From Runella zeae DSM 19591 (GTDB lineage Bacteria > Bacteroidota > Bacteroidia > Cytophagales > Spirosomataceae), in assembly GCF_000423565.1 (NCBI RefSeq), contig NZ_AUIF01000030.1, forward strand, positions 62,001 through 126,000: 64,000 nt of DNA. The letters run 5' to 3'. Shown here in pieces: positions 8,966 through 17,794 of the stretch. Every line of letters starts with the position of its first letter. Positions within the stretch are counted from its first letter, which is position 1. The notes under the pieces are model-generated. The model had not been told where the DNA came from. It saw nothing but the letters and a program-made list of their open reading frames with translations, and ran no database searches. The position numbers and the translations under genes are program-made.

Positions 8966-9009
8966 AAAAAAATACCTGCCTATTGTTATGGATAGGAAAG
9001 TACTTTTTT
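8966..9009. terminator. Imperfect bidirectional terminator between convergent genes
   Basis: An A-rich arm ending in GCCTAT (8966-8983) pairs imperfectly with ATAGG...TACTTTTTT (8992-9009), giving an A/T-flanked hairpin. It sits between the ends of nuoM and the convergent LysM gene. Confidence 0.5.
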
Positions 9010-9025
9010 GTATGAATGAGGAGTT

Positions 9026-10150
9026 TTATTGAGACAAGTAGCTGAGTTCGGCAATAAACTGCTTACCGCCTGGCGAAAGTTTTTCTTGAGCGCGGGCTGA
9101 GAGCTTGATAATGATACGATTATTGGCGCTGATATCAGGGAGCTTTCCGATTACTTTTACCCATACACTTTGGCTATTGTTCATGTTTTTGACCTGAATC
9201 AGCGAACCTACCGGAGCTGTACGGTGCAGAGCCAAATATTTATTGCTGTTTTCTAAGCCTTCTAATACCTCCGCTACGCCAGTTTCGAGGATTCGCTTAC
9301 CAGTGTTAGCGATTTTTGGTTCGGGCAAGTTCGAATTTGTAGGGTCTTCGCCTCGCACAGGTACTGGTACAGGAGCAACCGGCTTTTCGGTATTGGCTTT
9401 TCGGGCATCGGCTAGTTTTACTGAATCTAGCTTATTTTTTTTGAGATACTCTTGATAAGCTTGGTCTGATACAATCAACTCTTGCCCCGAACGTAACTGA
9501 TCTGAGGTGAGTCCATTCCAGCGACGGATATCGGCCATCAAAACCCCATGTTTGACCGCAATACCGTAAAGAGATTGGCCGCCTTCTACGCGGTGAATCC
9601 CCGATTTTGGAGCAACGGGTGGTGTAGTAGGTTTGGTATCGGTTGCTGTCGTGCTGGTAGTCTCAGGCTCTTTGGTAGTAGCGGGCGCCTCTGTTACTTT
9701 GGGCGTTTCTTCTACTTTGGTATTTTCGATCTTAAAAGTCTCGCTCTTCTCACCTTCGGTTTTGGGAGGTGTTTCGGATTTTGGTTTGATTTCATAATCC
9801 AAAACCAACTTATCTTTTTCTGCCGAAGGGTCGGGTTCTTTGGTGGCTACCTTTTGCGGAGGCGCACTCGTGGCTCGACTTTGGGAAGGCACGCGTACGA
9901 CTTGGCCTACTATCAAATTATCTTTCATACCCGGATTGGCAGCCTTGAGAGCCTGAATCGAGGTTTTATATTTGCGCATTACGGCATAGAGCGTCTGTCC
10001 AGGTTCTACTTTGTGTAAAACGTAAGTTTGCCCATTTTTGGTTTCGGTGCCAGTGGAGTCGGAAGAGAAAGGAGAAAAAGATAGGGCGTGAGCAGTTTTT
10101 CCTCCCCATAATCCTACAACAACTATCAGAAATGCAGCTCGCTTCATCAT
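9026..10150 (-). CDS. Secreted LysM protein with RlpA-like double-psi barrel
   Basis: A 374-aa exported protein (signal peptide 1-22). It has two LysM domains: residues 43-88 (VLHKVEPGQTLYAV...VGQVVRVPS) and about 184-228 (IHRVEGGQSLYGI...SGQELIVS). They are separated by a long Pro/Thr/Glu/Lys-rich linker. The C-terminal 85 residues resemble the RlpA-like double-psi beta barrel (ALHRTAPVGSLIQVKNM, then a RIIIKLSARAQEKL segment). The usual acidic catalytic residue of lytic RlpA enzymes is not obvious, so it may bind rather than cut. Expected role is peptidoglycan binding in the periplasm. Its ATG overlaps the stop of the upstream DUF4905-like gene (ATGA), so the two are translationally coupled. 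Confidence 0.85.
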   Translation of the reverse strand: MMKRAAFLIVVVGLWGGKTAHALSFSPFSSDSTGTETKNGQTYVLHKVEPGQTLYAVMRKYKTSIQALKAANPGMKDNLIVGQVVRVPSQSRATSAPPQKVATKEPDPSAEKDKLVLDYEIKPKSETPPKTEGEKSETFKIENTKVEETPKVTEAPATTKEPETTSTTATDTKPTTPPVAPKSGIHRVEGGQSLYGIAVKHGVLMADIRRWNGLTSDQLRSGQELIVSDQAYQEYLKKNKLDSVKLADARKANTEKPVAPVPVPVRGEDPTNSNLPEPKIANTGKRILETGVAEVLEGLENSNKYLALHRTAPVGSLIQVKNMNNSQSVWVKVIGKLPDISANNRIIIKLSARAQEKLSPGGKQFIAELSYLSQ

Positions 10151-10947
10151 GATCTTGGTAATTTTAATACGACTAATTCGTCTAAATTTTCTAAATAAAC
10201 AATATGGTGGTCATTATAAATACAATTGTCGAAGGCGATACTTCCCACGTCCGAACGAATCGTCTCGTGCAATAGTATTGTCTTCTTTGAATTCACAACC
10301 AAGATAGAGCGGGATAAAGTATCAGCGTTAGGGTGGTAAAAATAGTAAAAAAATAGTACATGTCCAGAGTTTTCTCCATAATTTATCGTTTTTTGAGGGA
10401 TACGATTGGTAGTTTTTTGGATAAATTGTTTAATAAAACCATAGTATGAACTATCTTCACCGTAGGTGGTAGGTGTTTTCCAAAAAGTTGATATACTTGG
10501 TATGTCAAACAATACCTCCGAAAAAAGAGTACCGTCTCTTAAATTCCAACTTTCGTAGGTGGTTTCTAAGGTAGGCGAGAGCTTAGAGGTGCGAATAAGA
10601 TGACCATTTGTTGCTTCAAATTTACGCCCATCCAAAGTCCACAACAAAGCCCCCGTCGAAGCGTCCAATGCCACGATTTGCTGCGGAGATGGTTGCTCGC
10701 TACCGGCGTAATTGTGTAAAAGAATCACACCAGCGTATACGCCTACAGTACTCGTCCACCAATGCGTCAAAGGGGGTGTTTTTTGCCACAAAATTTGTTG
10801 ATTTTCGAGCTGAAGGGCGCACCATTCTACTTGTGTTTTGTTTCGCAACTCTAGTATTAGAAGCTGTTCGGAAAGCGAAATCGGTAGAGCGTCGTGTAGA
10901 ATACGCCAAATTGGAAGCGAAAAACGATGTCGATAATAATTTAACAA
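10147..10947 (-). CDS. DUF4905-like protein (Bacteroidota hypothetical)
   Basis: The frame opens at TTG 10947; no in-frame ATG exists near the N-terminus and the family-like opening FSLPIWRILHD begins within 10 residues of it, so TTG is the likely start (266 aa). I recognise this pattern as probably DUF4905, a Bacteroidota-restricted family with beta-propeller-like repeats (VEWCALQLENQQILWQK, IVALDASTGALLWTLDG). There is no signal peptide or membrane segment, so it is likely cytoplasmic. The 4-bp overlap with the LysM gene indicates an operon and a shared cell-envelope-related task, but the function is unknown. The family call is from memory of sequence style, not a search. Confidence 0.6.
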   Translation of the reverse strand: MLNYYRHRFSLPIWRILHDALPISLSEQLLILELRNKTQVEWCALQLENQQILWQKTPPLTHWWTSTVGVYAGVILLHNYAGSEQPSPQQIVALDASTGALLWTLDGRKFEATNGHLIRTSKLSPTLETTYESWNLRDGTLFSEVLFDIPSISTFWKTPTTYGEDSSYYGFIKQFIQKTTNRIPQKTINYGENSGHVLFFYYFYHPNADTLSRSILVVNSKKTILLHETIRSDVGSIAFDNCIYNDHHIVYLENLDELVVLKLPRS

Positions 10948-10980
10948 GAGGTTGAGGTAAGGATGACTTTACAAAATTAG

Positions 10981-11017
10981 CTAAAGCGATTAGGTTTATC
11001 AAACCCTATCGCTTTAG
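10981..11017 (-). terminator. Terminator after the MFS operon
   Basis: CTAAAGCGATTAGGTTT (10981-10997) pairs with AAACCCTATCGCTTTAG (11001-11017) with two mismatches and a 3-nt centre. It is flanked by A- and T-runs, immediately after the MFS stop at 11022. Confidence 0.75.
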
Positions 11018-11021
11018 AATT

Positions 11022-12179
11022 TTAATAAAGACGGGCTCGATTGGATAATAAAGCCCAAATCAGCGCTAAAACCGCTACTGTACCTATGGCAAAAGAAAGA
11101 TTGACTTCGTGAGAAAGTACCCCTATCAAGGCGGGGCCAGCCAAAAAACCCGCCAAACTGAAGGTGTTCATAGTAGCTAAACCTGCACCTTTGGCCATGC
11201 CAGGAACGCGGGCCGCACTACCATACAAGATGGGGGCGCCGCAAGATACACCCGCTCCCACCAAACCAAACCCGATAATAGCCGTAATGGTATAAGGTAA
11301 AAAAACGGCTATAAAAATTCCAAACGAAGCTAATAATCCACCTCCTACCAAAATTTTTCGGCTGCCGTACTGAGGAATGAGGGCATCACCAACAAAACGA
11401 CCAGAAGCCATGAAAAACGCATAACTAGCAAAGGCCCAACCCATAAAAAAATCATTTGATTTGACTACATCGCGCATGTATACAGCGGTCCAATCTGCCA
11501 TGGTTCCTTCGGTGATATTGGTACAAAGCGAAATAGCAATCATTCCCATAAGAACTTTATTCGGCCATGCAAACTTGGCTCCTCCCTCTGATTGCATTTT
11601 TTCTTCATGTATACTCATAATAACTGGGCGAACAAGCATTGCTAACGTCAATACAAATATTGATATGGCGGCAATGTGCAATGTAGGCGGTATTTTAAAG
11701 CCCATCAGGATACTTGCTAAAGCCGAACCCACCATTCCGCCCGCACTAAACATGCCGTGAGAGGTCGACATGATATGGATGCCGTCTTGCCGCTCAATCG
11801 TGGTAACGCAGGTATTCATGGCTACATTGGTAAAAGCAATACCTATACCCATGAGGCCGAGTGCGACTGAGGTCATCCACAGATAGGGTACATTGACAGG
11901 AAGTGAAAAAACGGCCGCCATGCCCATCAGTCCCACTATCGTAGTATTGCGAATTCCGAAACGATTGATAACTAAAGTCGAAAGGGGATTGCTGAGGGTA
12001 GAAGCAAAAGGCAGACTCAATAAAAGTAAACCTAGCTGTGCATCGTCTAAATTGTATTTTTCCTTGACATACGGAATCCAAGTGACCCAGTTACCAAACA
12101 AAAATCCCACCGAAGCAAATACTGCACCTATGGCGAGGCTTCGGCTATGGGTAAAATAGGTTTTGAGGTGTGTTGTCAT
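11022..12179 (-). CDS. MFS transporter (YbjJ/FucP-like)
   Basis: A 385-aa protein with 12 predicted membrane helices. It has a WIPYVKEKYNL.DAQLGLLLL opening and a central NITEGTMADWTAVYMRD loop, which is characteristic of YbjJ-type MFS proteins related to fucose/sugar permeases. It would act in the inner membrane. Its start overlaps the VOC gene stop (ATGA at 12176-12179), so it is the last gene of a HAD-VOC-MFS operon. The substrate may be a sugar or sugar phosphonate, given the phosphatase partner; this is an inference. Confidence 0.85.
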   Translation of the reverse strand: MTTHLKTYFTHSRSLAIGAVFASVGFLFGNWVTWIPYVKEKYNLDDAQLGLLLLSLPFASTLSNPLSTLVINRFGIRNTTIVGLMGMAAVFSLPVNVPYLWMTSVALGLMGIGIAFTNVAMNTCVTTIERQDGIHIMSTSHGMFSAGGMVGSALASILMGFKIPPTLHIAAISIFVLTLAMLVRPVIMSIHEEKMQSEGGAKFAWPNKVLMGMIAISLCTNITEGTMADWTAVYMRDVVKSNDFFMGWAFASYAFFMASGRFVGDALIPQYGSRKILVGGGLLASFGIFIAVFLPYTITAIIGFGLVGAGVSCGAPILYGSAARVPGMAKGAGLATMNTFSLAGFLAGPALIGVLSHEVNLSFAIGTVAVLALIWALLSNRARLY

Positions 12180-12565
12180 GCTGTGATTTCGATTCGGTTT
12201 TGTTCAGGATCCAATACCACACTTTCATAATAACCATCGCCCGTGCGGCGAGGTTCTCCGACTATTTCGTAGCCGTCGCTTCGTAGCTGTTCGGTAAGCA
12301 GATTGACTTGGGTTTCGTCACCTACCCAAATAGCCATATGAATCAAACCCAAAAACTGTGAATATACGTTGTTTTGATGAGGTGGGATATTGGGCATTTG
12401 CATCAGTTCGAGACGTGCACCTTTTTGGAACGATAAAAAGTAAGACTCAAAATTTTTTTGAACATTGGTATATTTTGAGTTTGATGTAGCCCCAAAATAT
12501 TGCTCATAAAAAGCCCGCATACGTTCCAAATCTTGGCACCATATAGCGATGTGTTCGATGTGCAT
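12176..12565 (-). CDS. VOC (glyoxalase/bleomycin-resistance) superfamily protein
   Basis: A 129-aa single VOC domain made of two beta-alpha-beta-beta-beta modules: MHIEHIAIWCQDLERMRAFYEQYFG, then GLIHMAIWVGDETQVNLLTEQL. The C-terminus YESVVLDPEQNRIEITA keeps the metal-ligand position (Glu in NRIEI), and His5 occupies the usual first ligand site. The family includes glyoxalase I, dioxygenases and resistance proteins; the reaction cannot be fixed. Gaps of 4 bp from the HAD gene and a 4-bp overlap with the MFS gene place it in the middle of an operon. Confidence 0.85.
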   Translation of the reverse strand: MHIEHIAIWCQDLERMRAFYEQYFGATSNSKYTNVQKNFESYFLSFQKGARLELMQMPNIPPHQNNVYSQFLGLIHMAIWVGDETQVNLLTEQLRSDGYEIVGEPRRTGDGYYESVVLDPEQNRIEITA

Positions 12566-12569
12566 AGAA

Positions 12570-13232
12570 CTAGGAAGTCATTAGATTTTGGATAAATGCA
12601 AAATCAAGCGAGAGATAATCTGCCACATAAGCACTGCAAGGCGGCAATTCGTGTGAGCTATGGGTGGTAGTGACACCGACTACTTTCATTCCAGCCGCCA
12701 AACCTGCTTTTACGCCCGAGACCGAATCTTCAAATACGATACATTGTGCTGGATCGATGCCTAGATTTTGGGCACTTTTAAGGTATACTTCTGGGTCGGG
12801 TTTGTGCTTGCTAACGTCTTGTTCTGATAACAACGACTCCATGACTTCTTTCAGGTAGGGAACTTGCTCAAGCATCATGTCGAGGTTTTCGACGGGAGCA
12901 GAGGTGGCAATTCCCGTTTTGACCCCATTTTTTTTAAGTTCTTCCAAAAATGTCAACAATCCCGGCAAAGGCTGGGCAATAGAAGCGTACAATTCCCTGA
13001 AAAGTGCTTCTTTTTCAAATTGCAAACGGGCAATTTCTTCAAAGCTTAGGCTTTTTTTGAGAAAATACGATAGAATATAGCTGTTGTGCTTTCCGTACAT
13101 GTGGTCATGTAGTTCTTGCTCAGTGGGTTCTATTTGATACTTTTCGAGAAATTTACGCCAAGCGATGTTGTGGGTGGGGTTGGTATCGGCAATGACGCCG
13201 TCCATGTCAAAAATTACTGCAAAACCAGACAT
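12570..13232 (-). CDS. HAD-superfamily phosphatase/phosphomutase (beta-PGM-like)
   Basis: Start taken at ATG 13232, because the conserved motif I follows at once; an upstream TTG at 13259 is less likely. The result is 220 aa. Motif I is FDMDGVIADT with nucleophile Asp9 and acid/base Asp11. Motif II is in GIATSAPVENL, the lysine of motif III is in KHKPDPEVYL, and motif IV is IVFEDSVSGVKAGLAAGM. This is subclass I of the HAD family, near beta-phosphoglucomutase and small sugar-phosphate phosphatases. It is the first gene of the HAD-VOC-MFS operon, divergent from an araC gene. The substrate is probably a phosphorylated sugar. Confidence 0.85.
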   Translation of the reverse strand: MSGFAVIFDMDGVIADTNPTHNIAWRKFLEKYQIEPTEQELHDHMYGKHNSYILSYFLKKSLSFEEIARLQFEKEALFRELYASIAQPLPGLLTFLEELKKNGVKTGIATSAPVENLDMMLEQVPYLKEVMESLLSEQDVSKHKPDPEVYLKSAQNLGIDPAQCIVFEDSVSGVKAGLAAGMKVVGVTTTHSSHELPPCSAYVADYLSLDFAFIQNLMTS

Positions 13233-13385
13233 ATCAAAATATTGTGAGAAATCTGCCAAATACTCAGCAGGGGTTATTTATGGTTACAAAATTAGTAGTT
13301 AAGAAGGATGTCTTTCTACGATTTTGTTTGCCATTTCTGACACTGTATTGATTTTTATTCGTAAATATGTGTTAAAATATGTAAA

Positions 13386-14255
13386 ATGGCTCGTTTAGAA
13401 TTTGAAAAAATCCAGCCCAGTCAAGGGAGTTCGTTTCGGTTGTATCATGCTACAGAAGCAGAAAGCTGCCGGGTATATTGGCATCATCACCCTGAATACG
13501 AAATAGTATATATTCCGCAGGGAAATGGTCGTCGTCAAGTGGGGCAGCATTTGTCTCGTTATGAAGAAGGAGAGTTGGTATTTATCGGTCCTAATATCCC
13601 TCATCTAAATTTTGCCTATGGACAAATGGGCGATTTTGAGGAATATGTAATTCAAATGAGGGGTGATTTTTTGGGGAAAGAGTTTCTAAAAAACGTAGAA
13701 TTGGAGGCAGTATCCCAGCTTTTCGAAAAATCAAAACGAGGGTTAGCCTTCGGGAAAGCTACGAAGCGATTGGTAGGAGAGAAAATCAAAAATATGGTAT
13801 ATCAGGGCAACTTTGAGCGGATGATGTCGCTGCTTTGGGTGCTGCAAGAAATGGCCTTAGCTGATGATGTCAAACTGCTACACGTCGAAGGACAGCAGCC
13901 CGATGTACCCCCCAAAGAGACTGAGCGGCTACGCCAAATCTATGGTTTTGTAGAGCAGCATTTCCAGACCGATATAGACCCTAGTCAGGTAGCAGAAGTG
14001 ATAAATCTGAGTTTGCCAGCTTTTTGTCGCTATTTTAAGAAAATGACCAATCAAACTTTTACTGAGTTTGTGAATGAGTACCGCATCAATCATGCGAAAG
14101 TCAGGTTGTTGGAAAACGTGAGCATCGCACAGATTGCCTATGACTGTGGTTTCAATAATCTTTCTCATTTCAACCGTATGTTTCGCAAAATTACCCAGCA
14201 AAACCCCACAGAATACCGCCAACAGTTTTCGACGATGGTATACCCGTTGGCGTAG
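13386..14255 (+). CDS. AraC family transcriptional regulator
   Basis: A 289-aa protein with an N-terminal cupin-like sensor (about 20-100, HHHPEYEIVYIPQGNGRR...GPNIPHLNF) and a C-terminal double helix-turn-helix (about 185-280). The second HTH has the AraC signature IAYDCGFNNLSHFNRMFRKITQQNPTEYR. The cupin type suggests binding of a small sugar or related ligand. It lies 73 bp upstream of a neopullulanase gene in the same direction and is divergent from the HAD-VOC-MFS operon, so either could be its target. Confidence 0.9.
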   Translation: MARLEFEKIQPSQGSSFRLYHATEAESCRVYWHHHPEYEIVYIPQGNGRRQVGQHLSRYEEGELVFIGPNIPHLNFAYGQMGDFEEYVIQMRGDFLGKEFLKNVELEAVSQLFEKSKRGLAFGKATKRLVGEKIKNMVYQGNFERMMSLLWVLQEMALADDVKLLHVEGQQPDVPPKETERLRQIYGFVEQHFQTDIDPSQVAEVINLSLPAFCRYFKKMTNQTFTEFVNEYRINHAKVRLLENVSIAQIAYDCGFNNLSHFNRMFRKITQQNPTEYRQQFSTMVYPLA

Positions 14256-14300
14256 CCAATTGGGTGACTGAAATAAGACTGTAATAGAAAGATTTTTGTT

Positions 14301-14308
14301 TATTTTTG
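14301..14308 (+). promoter_or_regulatory. Candidate -7 element for the neopullulanase gene
   Basis: TATTTTTG matches TAnnTTTG and lies 20 nt before the ATG at 14329. No clear TTG -33 element is seen at the usual distance, so support is partial. Confidence 0.35.
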
Positions 14309-14328
14309 GGAATTATTAAACTTTTCCT

Positions 14329-16203
14329 ATGATGAACATATTGAAGAAATTACTACTGAGCTTGTTGGGAGCTTGCTTGACTTGCTACGCGATTGCCCAA
14401 AACCCCCAAATTCAATACTTACATCCTACCAATTGGTGGGTAGGTATGAAAAATCCTAACCTCCAATTGCTGGTTTATGGTCAGAATATCAGTAAAGCAA
14501 AGGTCTCGCTCAATTATCCAGGAGTAAAAATCAAGAAAACGCAAACGACTTCTAATCCTAATTATCTTTTTGTGGATTTGGAAATTGCAAAAACAGCCAA
14601 AGCAGGTAAGATGCAGCTGATTTTTAGTAATGGGAATGCCAAAAATACACAGTCTTTTACTTTATCTCCCAAGCGACATAAGCCTCTGACAATCAATACT
14701 TCAGATTTTGTGTATTTGCTTATGCCTGATCGCTTTGCCAATGGTGACGAATCCAACGATAAAATGGACGGAATGCTTGATACTCAAGCAGACAAAAATG
14801 TACCGTTTTTAAGACATGGCGGCGATTTTCAGGGGATTATTGAGCATTTAGATTATTTGCAAGAACTGGGTGTGACGGCTCTGTGGAATACACCCGTCAT
14901 CGAAAACAATACCAGTCTTAAAAAAGAATTACACGGCAATATGCAAGCTGCTTATCACGGCTATCATTTTAGTAATCATTATCAGATTGAACGCCGTTTG
15001 GGAGGAAATGAAGGTTATAAAAAGCTGTCGGGGGCACTTCATCAAAGAGGGATGAAACTCATTCAGGATGCGGTCTATAACCATGTTTCGGAAGATCATT
15101 GGATGTTTCAGGACCCTCCCACCCAAGACTGGTTTAACAAATGGCCGACTTACACCAACACAAGCCACAAAGAGGTGTCTCTCTTAGATCCAGCGGGGAC
15201 GGAGACTGATCGTAAGTATTTGACCGACGGGTGGTTTATGCCTTTTTTGCCGGATGTAAATCAGCGTAATCCTCTTTTTGCTACCTATCTTATTCAACAT
15301 GCCATTTGGTGCACAGAGGAGTTTGGGCTTGATGGCTGGCGCATCGATACCTACAAATACAACGATATGCCTTTTATGAATCGTTGCAATCAGGCATTAC
15401 TAGAGGAATATCCCAATCTTATTATTTTTGGAGAAACATGGGTTACTAATCCCGCGATTTTGTCTTATTTCGTAAAGAGTAATGTTAAGTTTCCTTTTCA
15501 GTGTAACTTACCCGGAACTTGTGACTTCCCAAGTTTTGCCGCCATCAACGAGGGCTTGAAAGAGCAATTTAGTTGGGATGGGGGTATCAACCGAGTTTAT
15601 CAAGCTTTGGCACAAGATTTTTTGTATGCTGACCCTTACAAGATGGTTACTTTTTTGGAAAACCATGATACTGATCGCTTTTTTTCGGTGATTGGAGAAG
15701 ACTTTAATAAGTACAAACTAGGCGTGACATGGCTACTCACAACACGCGGCATCCCTCAGTTTTATTACGGCACGGAGGTATTGATGAAAAACATGAAAAA
15801 CCCTACCGATGCCGAGGTGAGGCGTGATTTTGTGGGTGGCTGGAAAGGCGATCAACAAAGTAAGTTTACCGCCGCAGGCCGTACTCCTCGCGAGAATGAA
15901 GCTTTTGAATTAGTAAAAACCTTGGCCAATTATCGAAAAAATACGCCTACTCTGCACAGTGGACAATTTATGCAATACCTGCCCCAAAATGGTGTCTATG
16001 TTTATTTTCGTTATGATGTATCTAAGACGATTATGGTAGTGATGAACACCAATACAGATGAAGCGGTGGTAGATACCGAGCGGTTTTTGGAGCGAACAAA
16101 AGGATTTAAAGCCGCAAAAAATGTCTTGACGCAGGCATCTATTGTTGATATAAAAAACTTAAAAATACCAGCAATGACTGCTTGGGTACTTGAATTGAAG
16201 TGA
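14329..16203 (+). CDS. Secreted GH13 neopullulanase/cyclomaltodextrinase (SusA-like)
   Basis: A 624-aa exported enzyme (signal peptide 1-23 ending AIAQ). Residues 25-118 form the N-terminal beta-sandwich of cyclomaltodextrinases. The GH13 barrel follows from FVYLLMPDRFANGD (127-140). Catalytic residues are nucleophile Asp340 (GWRIDTYKYND), acid Glu369 (IIFGETW) and stabiliser Asp447 (ENHDTDRF); His252 is in DAVYNHV. A C-terminal all-beta domain closes the protein. Expected reaction is periplasmic hydrolysis of alpha-1,4 glucan oligosaccharides or cyclodextrins, as for SusA of Bacteroides. No SusC/D pair for starch lies next to it; only an AraC regulator does. Confidence 0.9.
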   Translation: MMNILKKLLLSLLGACLTCYAIAQNPQIQYLHPTNWWVGMKNPNLQLLVYGQNISKAKVSLNYPGVKIKKTQTTSNPNYLFVDLEIAKTAKAGKMQLIFSNGNAKNTQSFTLSPKRHKPLTINTSDFVYLLMPDRFANGDESNDKMDGMLDTQADKNVPFLRHGGDFQGIIEHLDYLQELGVTALWNTPVIENNTSLKKELHGNMQAAYHGYHFSNHYQIERRLGGNEGYKKLSGALHQRGMKLIQDAVYNHVSEDHWMFQDPPTQDWFNKWPTYTNTSHKEVSLLDPAGTETDRKYLTDGWFMPFLPDVNQRNPLFATYLIQHAIWCTEEFGLDGWRIDTYKYNDMPFMNRCNQALLEEYPNLIIFGETWVTNPAILSYFVKSNVKFPFQCNLPGTCDFPSFAAINEGLKEQFSWDGGINRVYQALAQDFLYADPYKMVTFLENHDTDRFFSVIGEDFNKYKLGVTWLLTTRGIPQFYYGTEVLMKNMKNPTDAEVRRDFVGGWKGDQQSKFTAAGRTPRENEAFELVKTLANYRKNTPTLHSGQFMQYLPQNGVYVYFRYDVSKTIMVVMNTNTDEAVVDTERFLERTKGFKAAKNVLTQASIVDIKNLKIPAMTAWVLELK

Positions 16204-16212
16204 TGAAATAGG

Positions 16213-16251
16213 TAGGCTTAAGGCGGAGGATATTCCTCTGCCTTAAGCCTA
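16213..16251. terminator. Bidirectional terminator between convergent genes
   Basis: 18-bp arms (16213-16230 and 16234-16251) with one mismatch and a 3-nt centre, with core TAGGCTTAAGGC. A T-rich tract follows on the plus strand and the right arm includes the stop of the opposing TPR gene, so it serves both genes. Confidence 0.85.
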
Positions 16252-17655
16252 TTTTCTATATTGTTCGATGAGTTTAAAAAGGGCTTTTTGTTTTTCGAGC
16301 TCTGGAAAAAAAACATAAAGCTGCTCATGTGCGCTATAGTCAAGAGTGAGCGCAATTTCGAGATTGAGTAAAGCTTCTTTGTAGTCACCCCCGTGAAACA
16401 AATAAGCCGCAGCTCGATAATACAAAGTAGCATTGTCGGGCAATTCATTCAGCCCGTCTTGGATGATTTCGTAGGCTTTATCAAATTGCCCTTGGTCAAA
16501 CATAATCAGTGACCATTTAAGCCAAATATCTTCGTATTCAGGGTCCAATTCAACCGCTTTTTCAAATGCTTCAACTGCCGAGAATAGATTACCAATTTTG
16601 TATTCCAACTCTCCTAAAGTAAGCCAATAATCAGCCACATGTTCGTTGAGTTTAATGGCTTTCCGAACGCAATTGAGAGATTCAATCCATTTTTCTTCTA
16701 CTGCTAGACAAACAGCCACTCCATACCACGCTTCGTCCCATTGGTTGTCGAGTTTGAGGGCTTCTCGATAGTACTCAAGAGCCTTTCCAAAGTCTTTCAA
16801 CTTTTCATAACTACCCGCTAGATGACAGTAAAGATCTGCCGTGGGAGTTTCGTTGCGCATGGTAAGCAGATAACTCTCATTGGCTTCTTTGTATCTTTCG
16901 AGGTTCATGTAGGCATTGGCCATGTTGAAATAGGCCGATGCAAAATCTTCCTTGATTACAGTAGCGTAGTCGTAAGCTTGGAGTGCTTCTTGGTATTGGC
17001 CTAGTTTGCTGTACACAATCCCTAGATTATACCAAGCATTGTGCGAATAAGGGTCACGGTCAATGAGTTCATTGTAAAAGTCAATGCTAGATTCTAACTG
17101 ACCAGTGATTTCGAGGCAAAATGCTAGTTCGTAGAGGGCATTTTCGTTGTCTAAATTATACTGAAGGGCTTTTTTGTACTGCTCTATAGCCTCTTCATAT
17201 TTGCCTCCATTTTGATAAGCTTGCCCCATCTGAAACAAGATGTCATCTTTTTCTTCTTCTTCAATATAAAGAAGCATTTGCTCATATACTTCTACCGATT
17301 GGTCATATTCACCCATCATACTATAGACTCCTCCTTGCATAAAAAGTACATCCAAATCGTGAGGATTGAATAAAGCGGCTCGATCTAAGATTTCGAGTGA
17401 TTCGTCGAAGCGTTGGTTTTGGGCTAATAAGTGGGCTTTGTCGAGCATGAGTTCGAGAGAATAAGGAAAGTGCTCCAGCCCAAAATCGCAGGCTTGTAGA
17501 GCACGTTCCCAGTTGCCTTCGCCTATATAATGTTCGACGATGTGTTCATAAGTATCTAAATCAAAAAATTGACGTTCTTGGTTTTTGAGCATTACCTCAA
17601 AACGTTGGACTGAATCCCGCCAGTCTGGTTGTCTTTCCTCGAATTCTGGGTGCAT
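16249..17655 (-). CDS. Tetratricopeptide repeat protein
   Basis: A 468-aa protein made almost entirely of about 12 TPR units, with the W-L-G-A-P pattern repeated every 34 residues (for example YNLGIVYSKLGQYQEALQAY and FQMGQAYQNGGKYEEAIEQY). There is no signal peptide or membrane helix and the composition is strongly acidic, so a cytoplasmic scaffold is likely. Similar all-TPR proteins are common and conserved in Bacteroidota, but the partner cannot be told. The gene is alone between a terminator and a 139-bp gap. Confidence 0.85.
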   Translation of the reverse strand: MHPEFEERQPDWRDSVQRFEVMLKNQERQFFDLDTYEHIVEHYIGEGNWERALQACDFGLEHFPYSLELMLDKAHLLAQNQRFDESLEILDRAALFNPHDLDVLFMQGGVYSMMGEYDQSVEVYEQMLLYIEEEEKDDILFQMGQAYQNGGKYEEAIEQYKKALQYNLDNENALYELAFCLEITGQLESSIDFYNELIDRDPYSHNAWYNLGIVYSKLGQYQEALQAYDYATVIKEDFASAYFNMANAYMNLERYKEANESYLLTMRNETPTADLYCHLAGSYEKLKDFGKALEYYREALKLDNQWDEAWYGVAVCLAVEEKWIESLNCVRKAIKLNEHVADYWLTLGELEYKIGNLFSAVEAFEKAVELDPEYEDIWLKWSLIMFDQGQFDKAYEIIQDGLNELPDNATLYYRAAAYLFHGGDYKEALLNLEIALTLDYSAHEQLYVFFPELEKQKALFKLIEQYRK

Positions 17656-17794
17656 ATCCTGAATATATGGGGTAAGTGTCTATATCGAAAGATAAAAGAA
17701 AAATTTTTGTTATCAAATTTTTAACACAATATCCTTCAACTAAATTCAGTACTAAACTCGATAGGAAAATAATCTTGTTGATAATCAGAAACTT

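Noticed and set aside
10608..11002. ORFs 10608-10955 (+) and 10700-11002 (-)
   Set aside because: Overlap the DUF4905-like gene in other frames and run through the terminator at 10981-11017.
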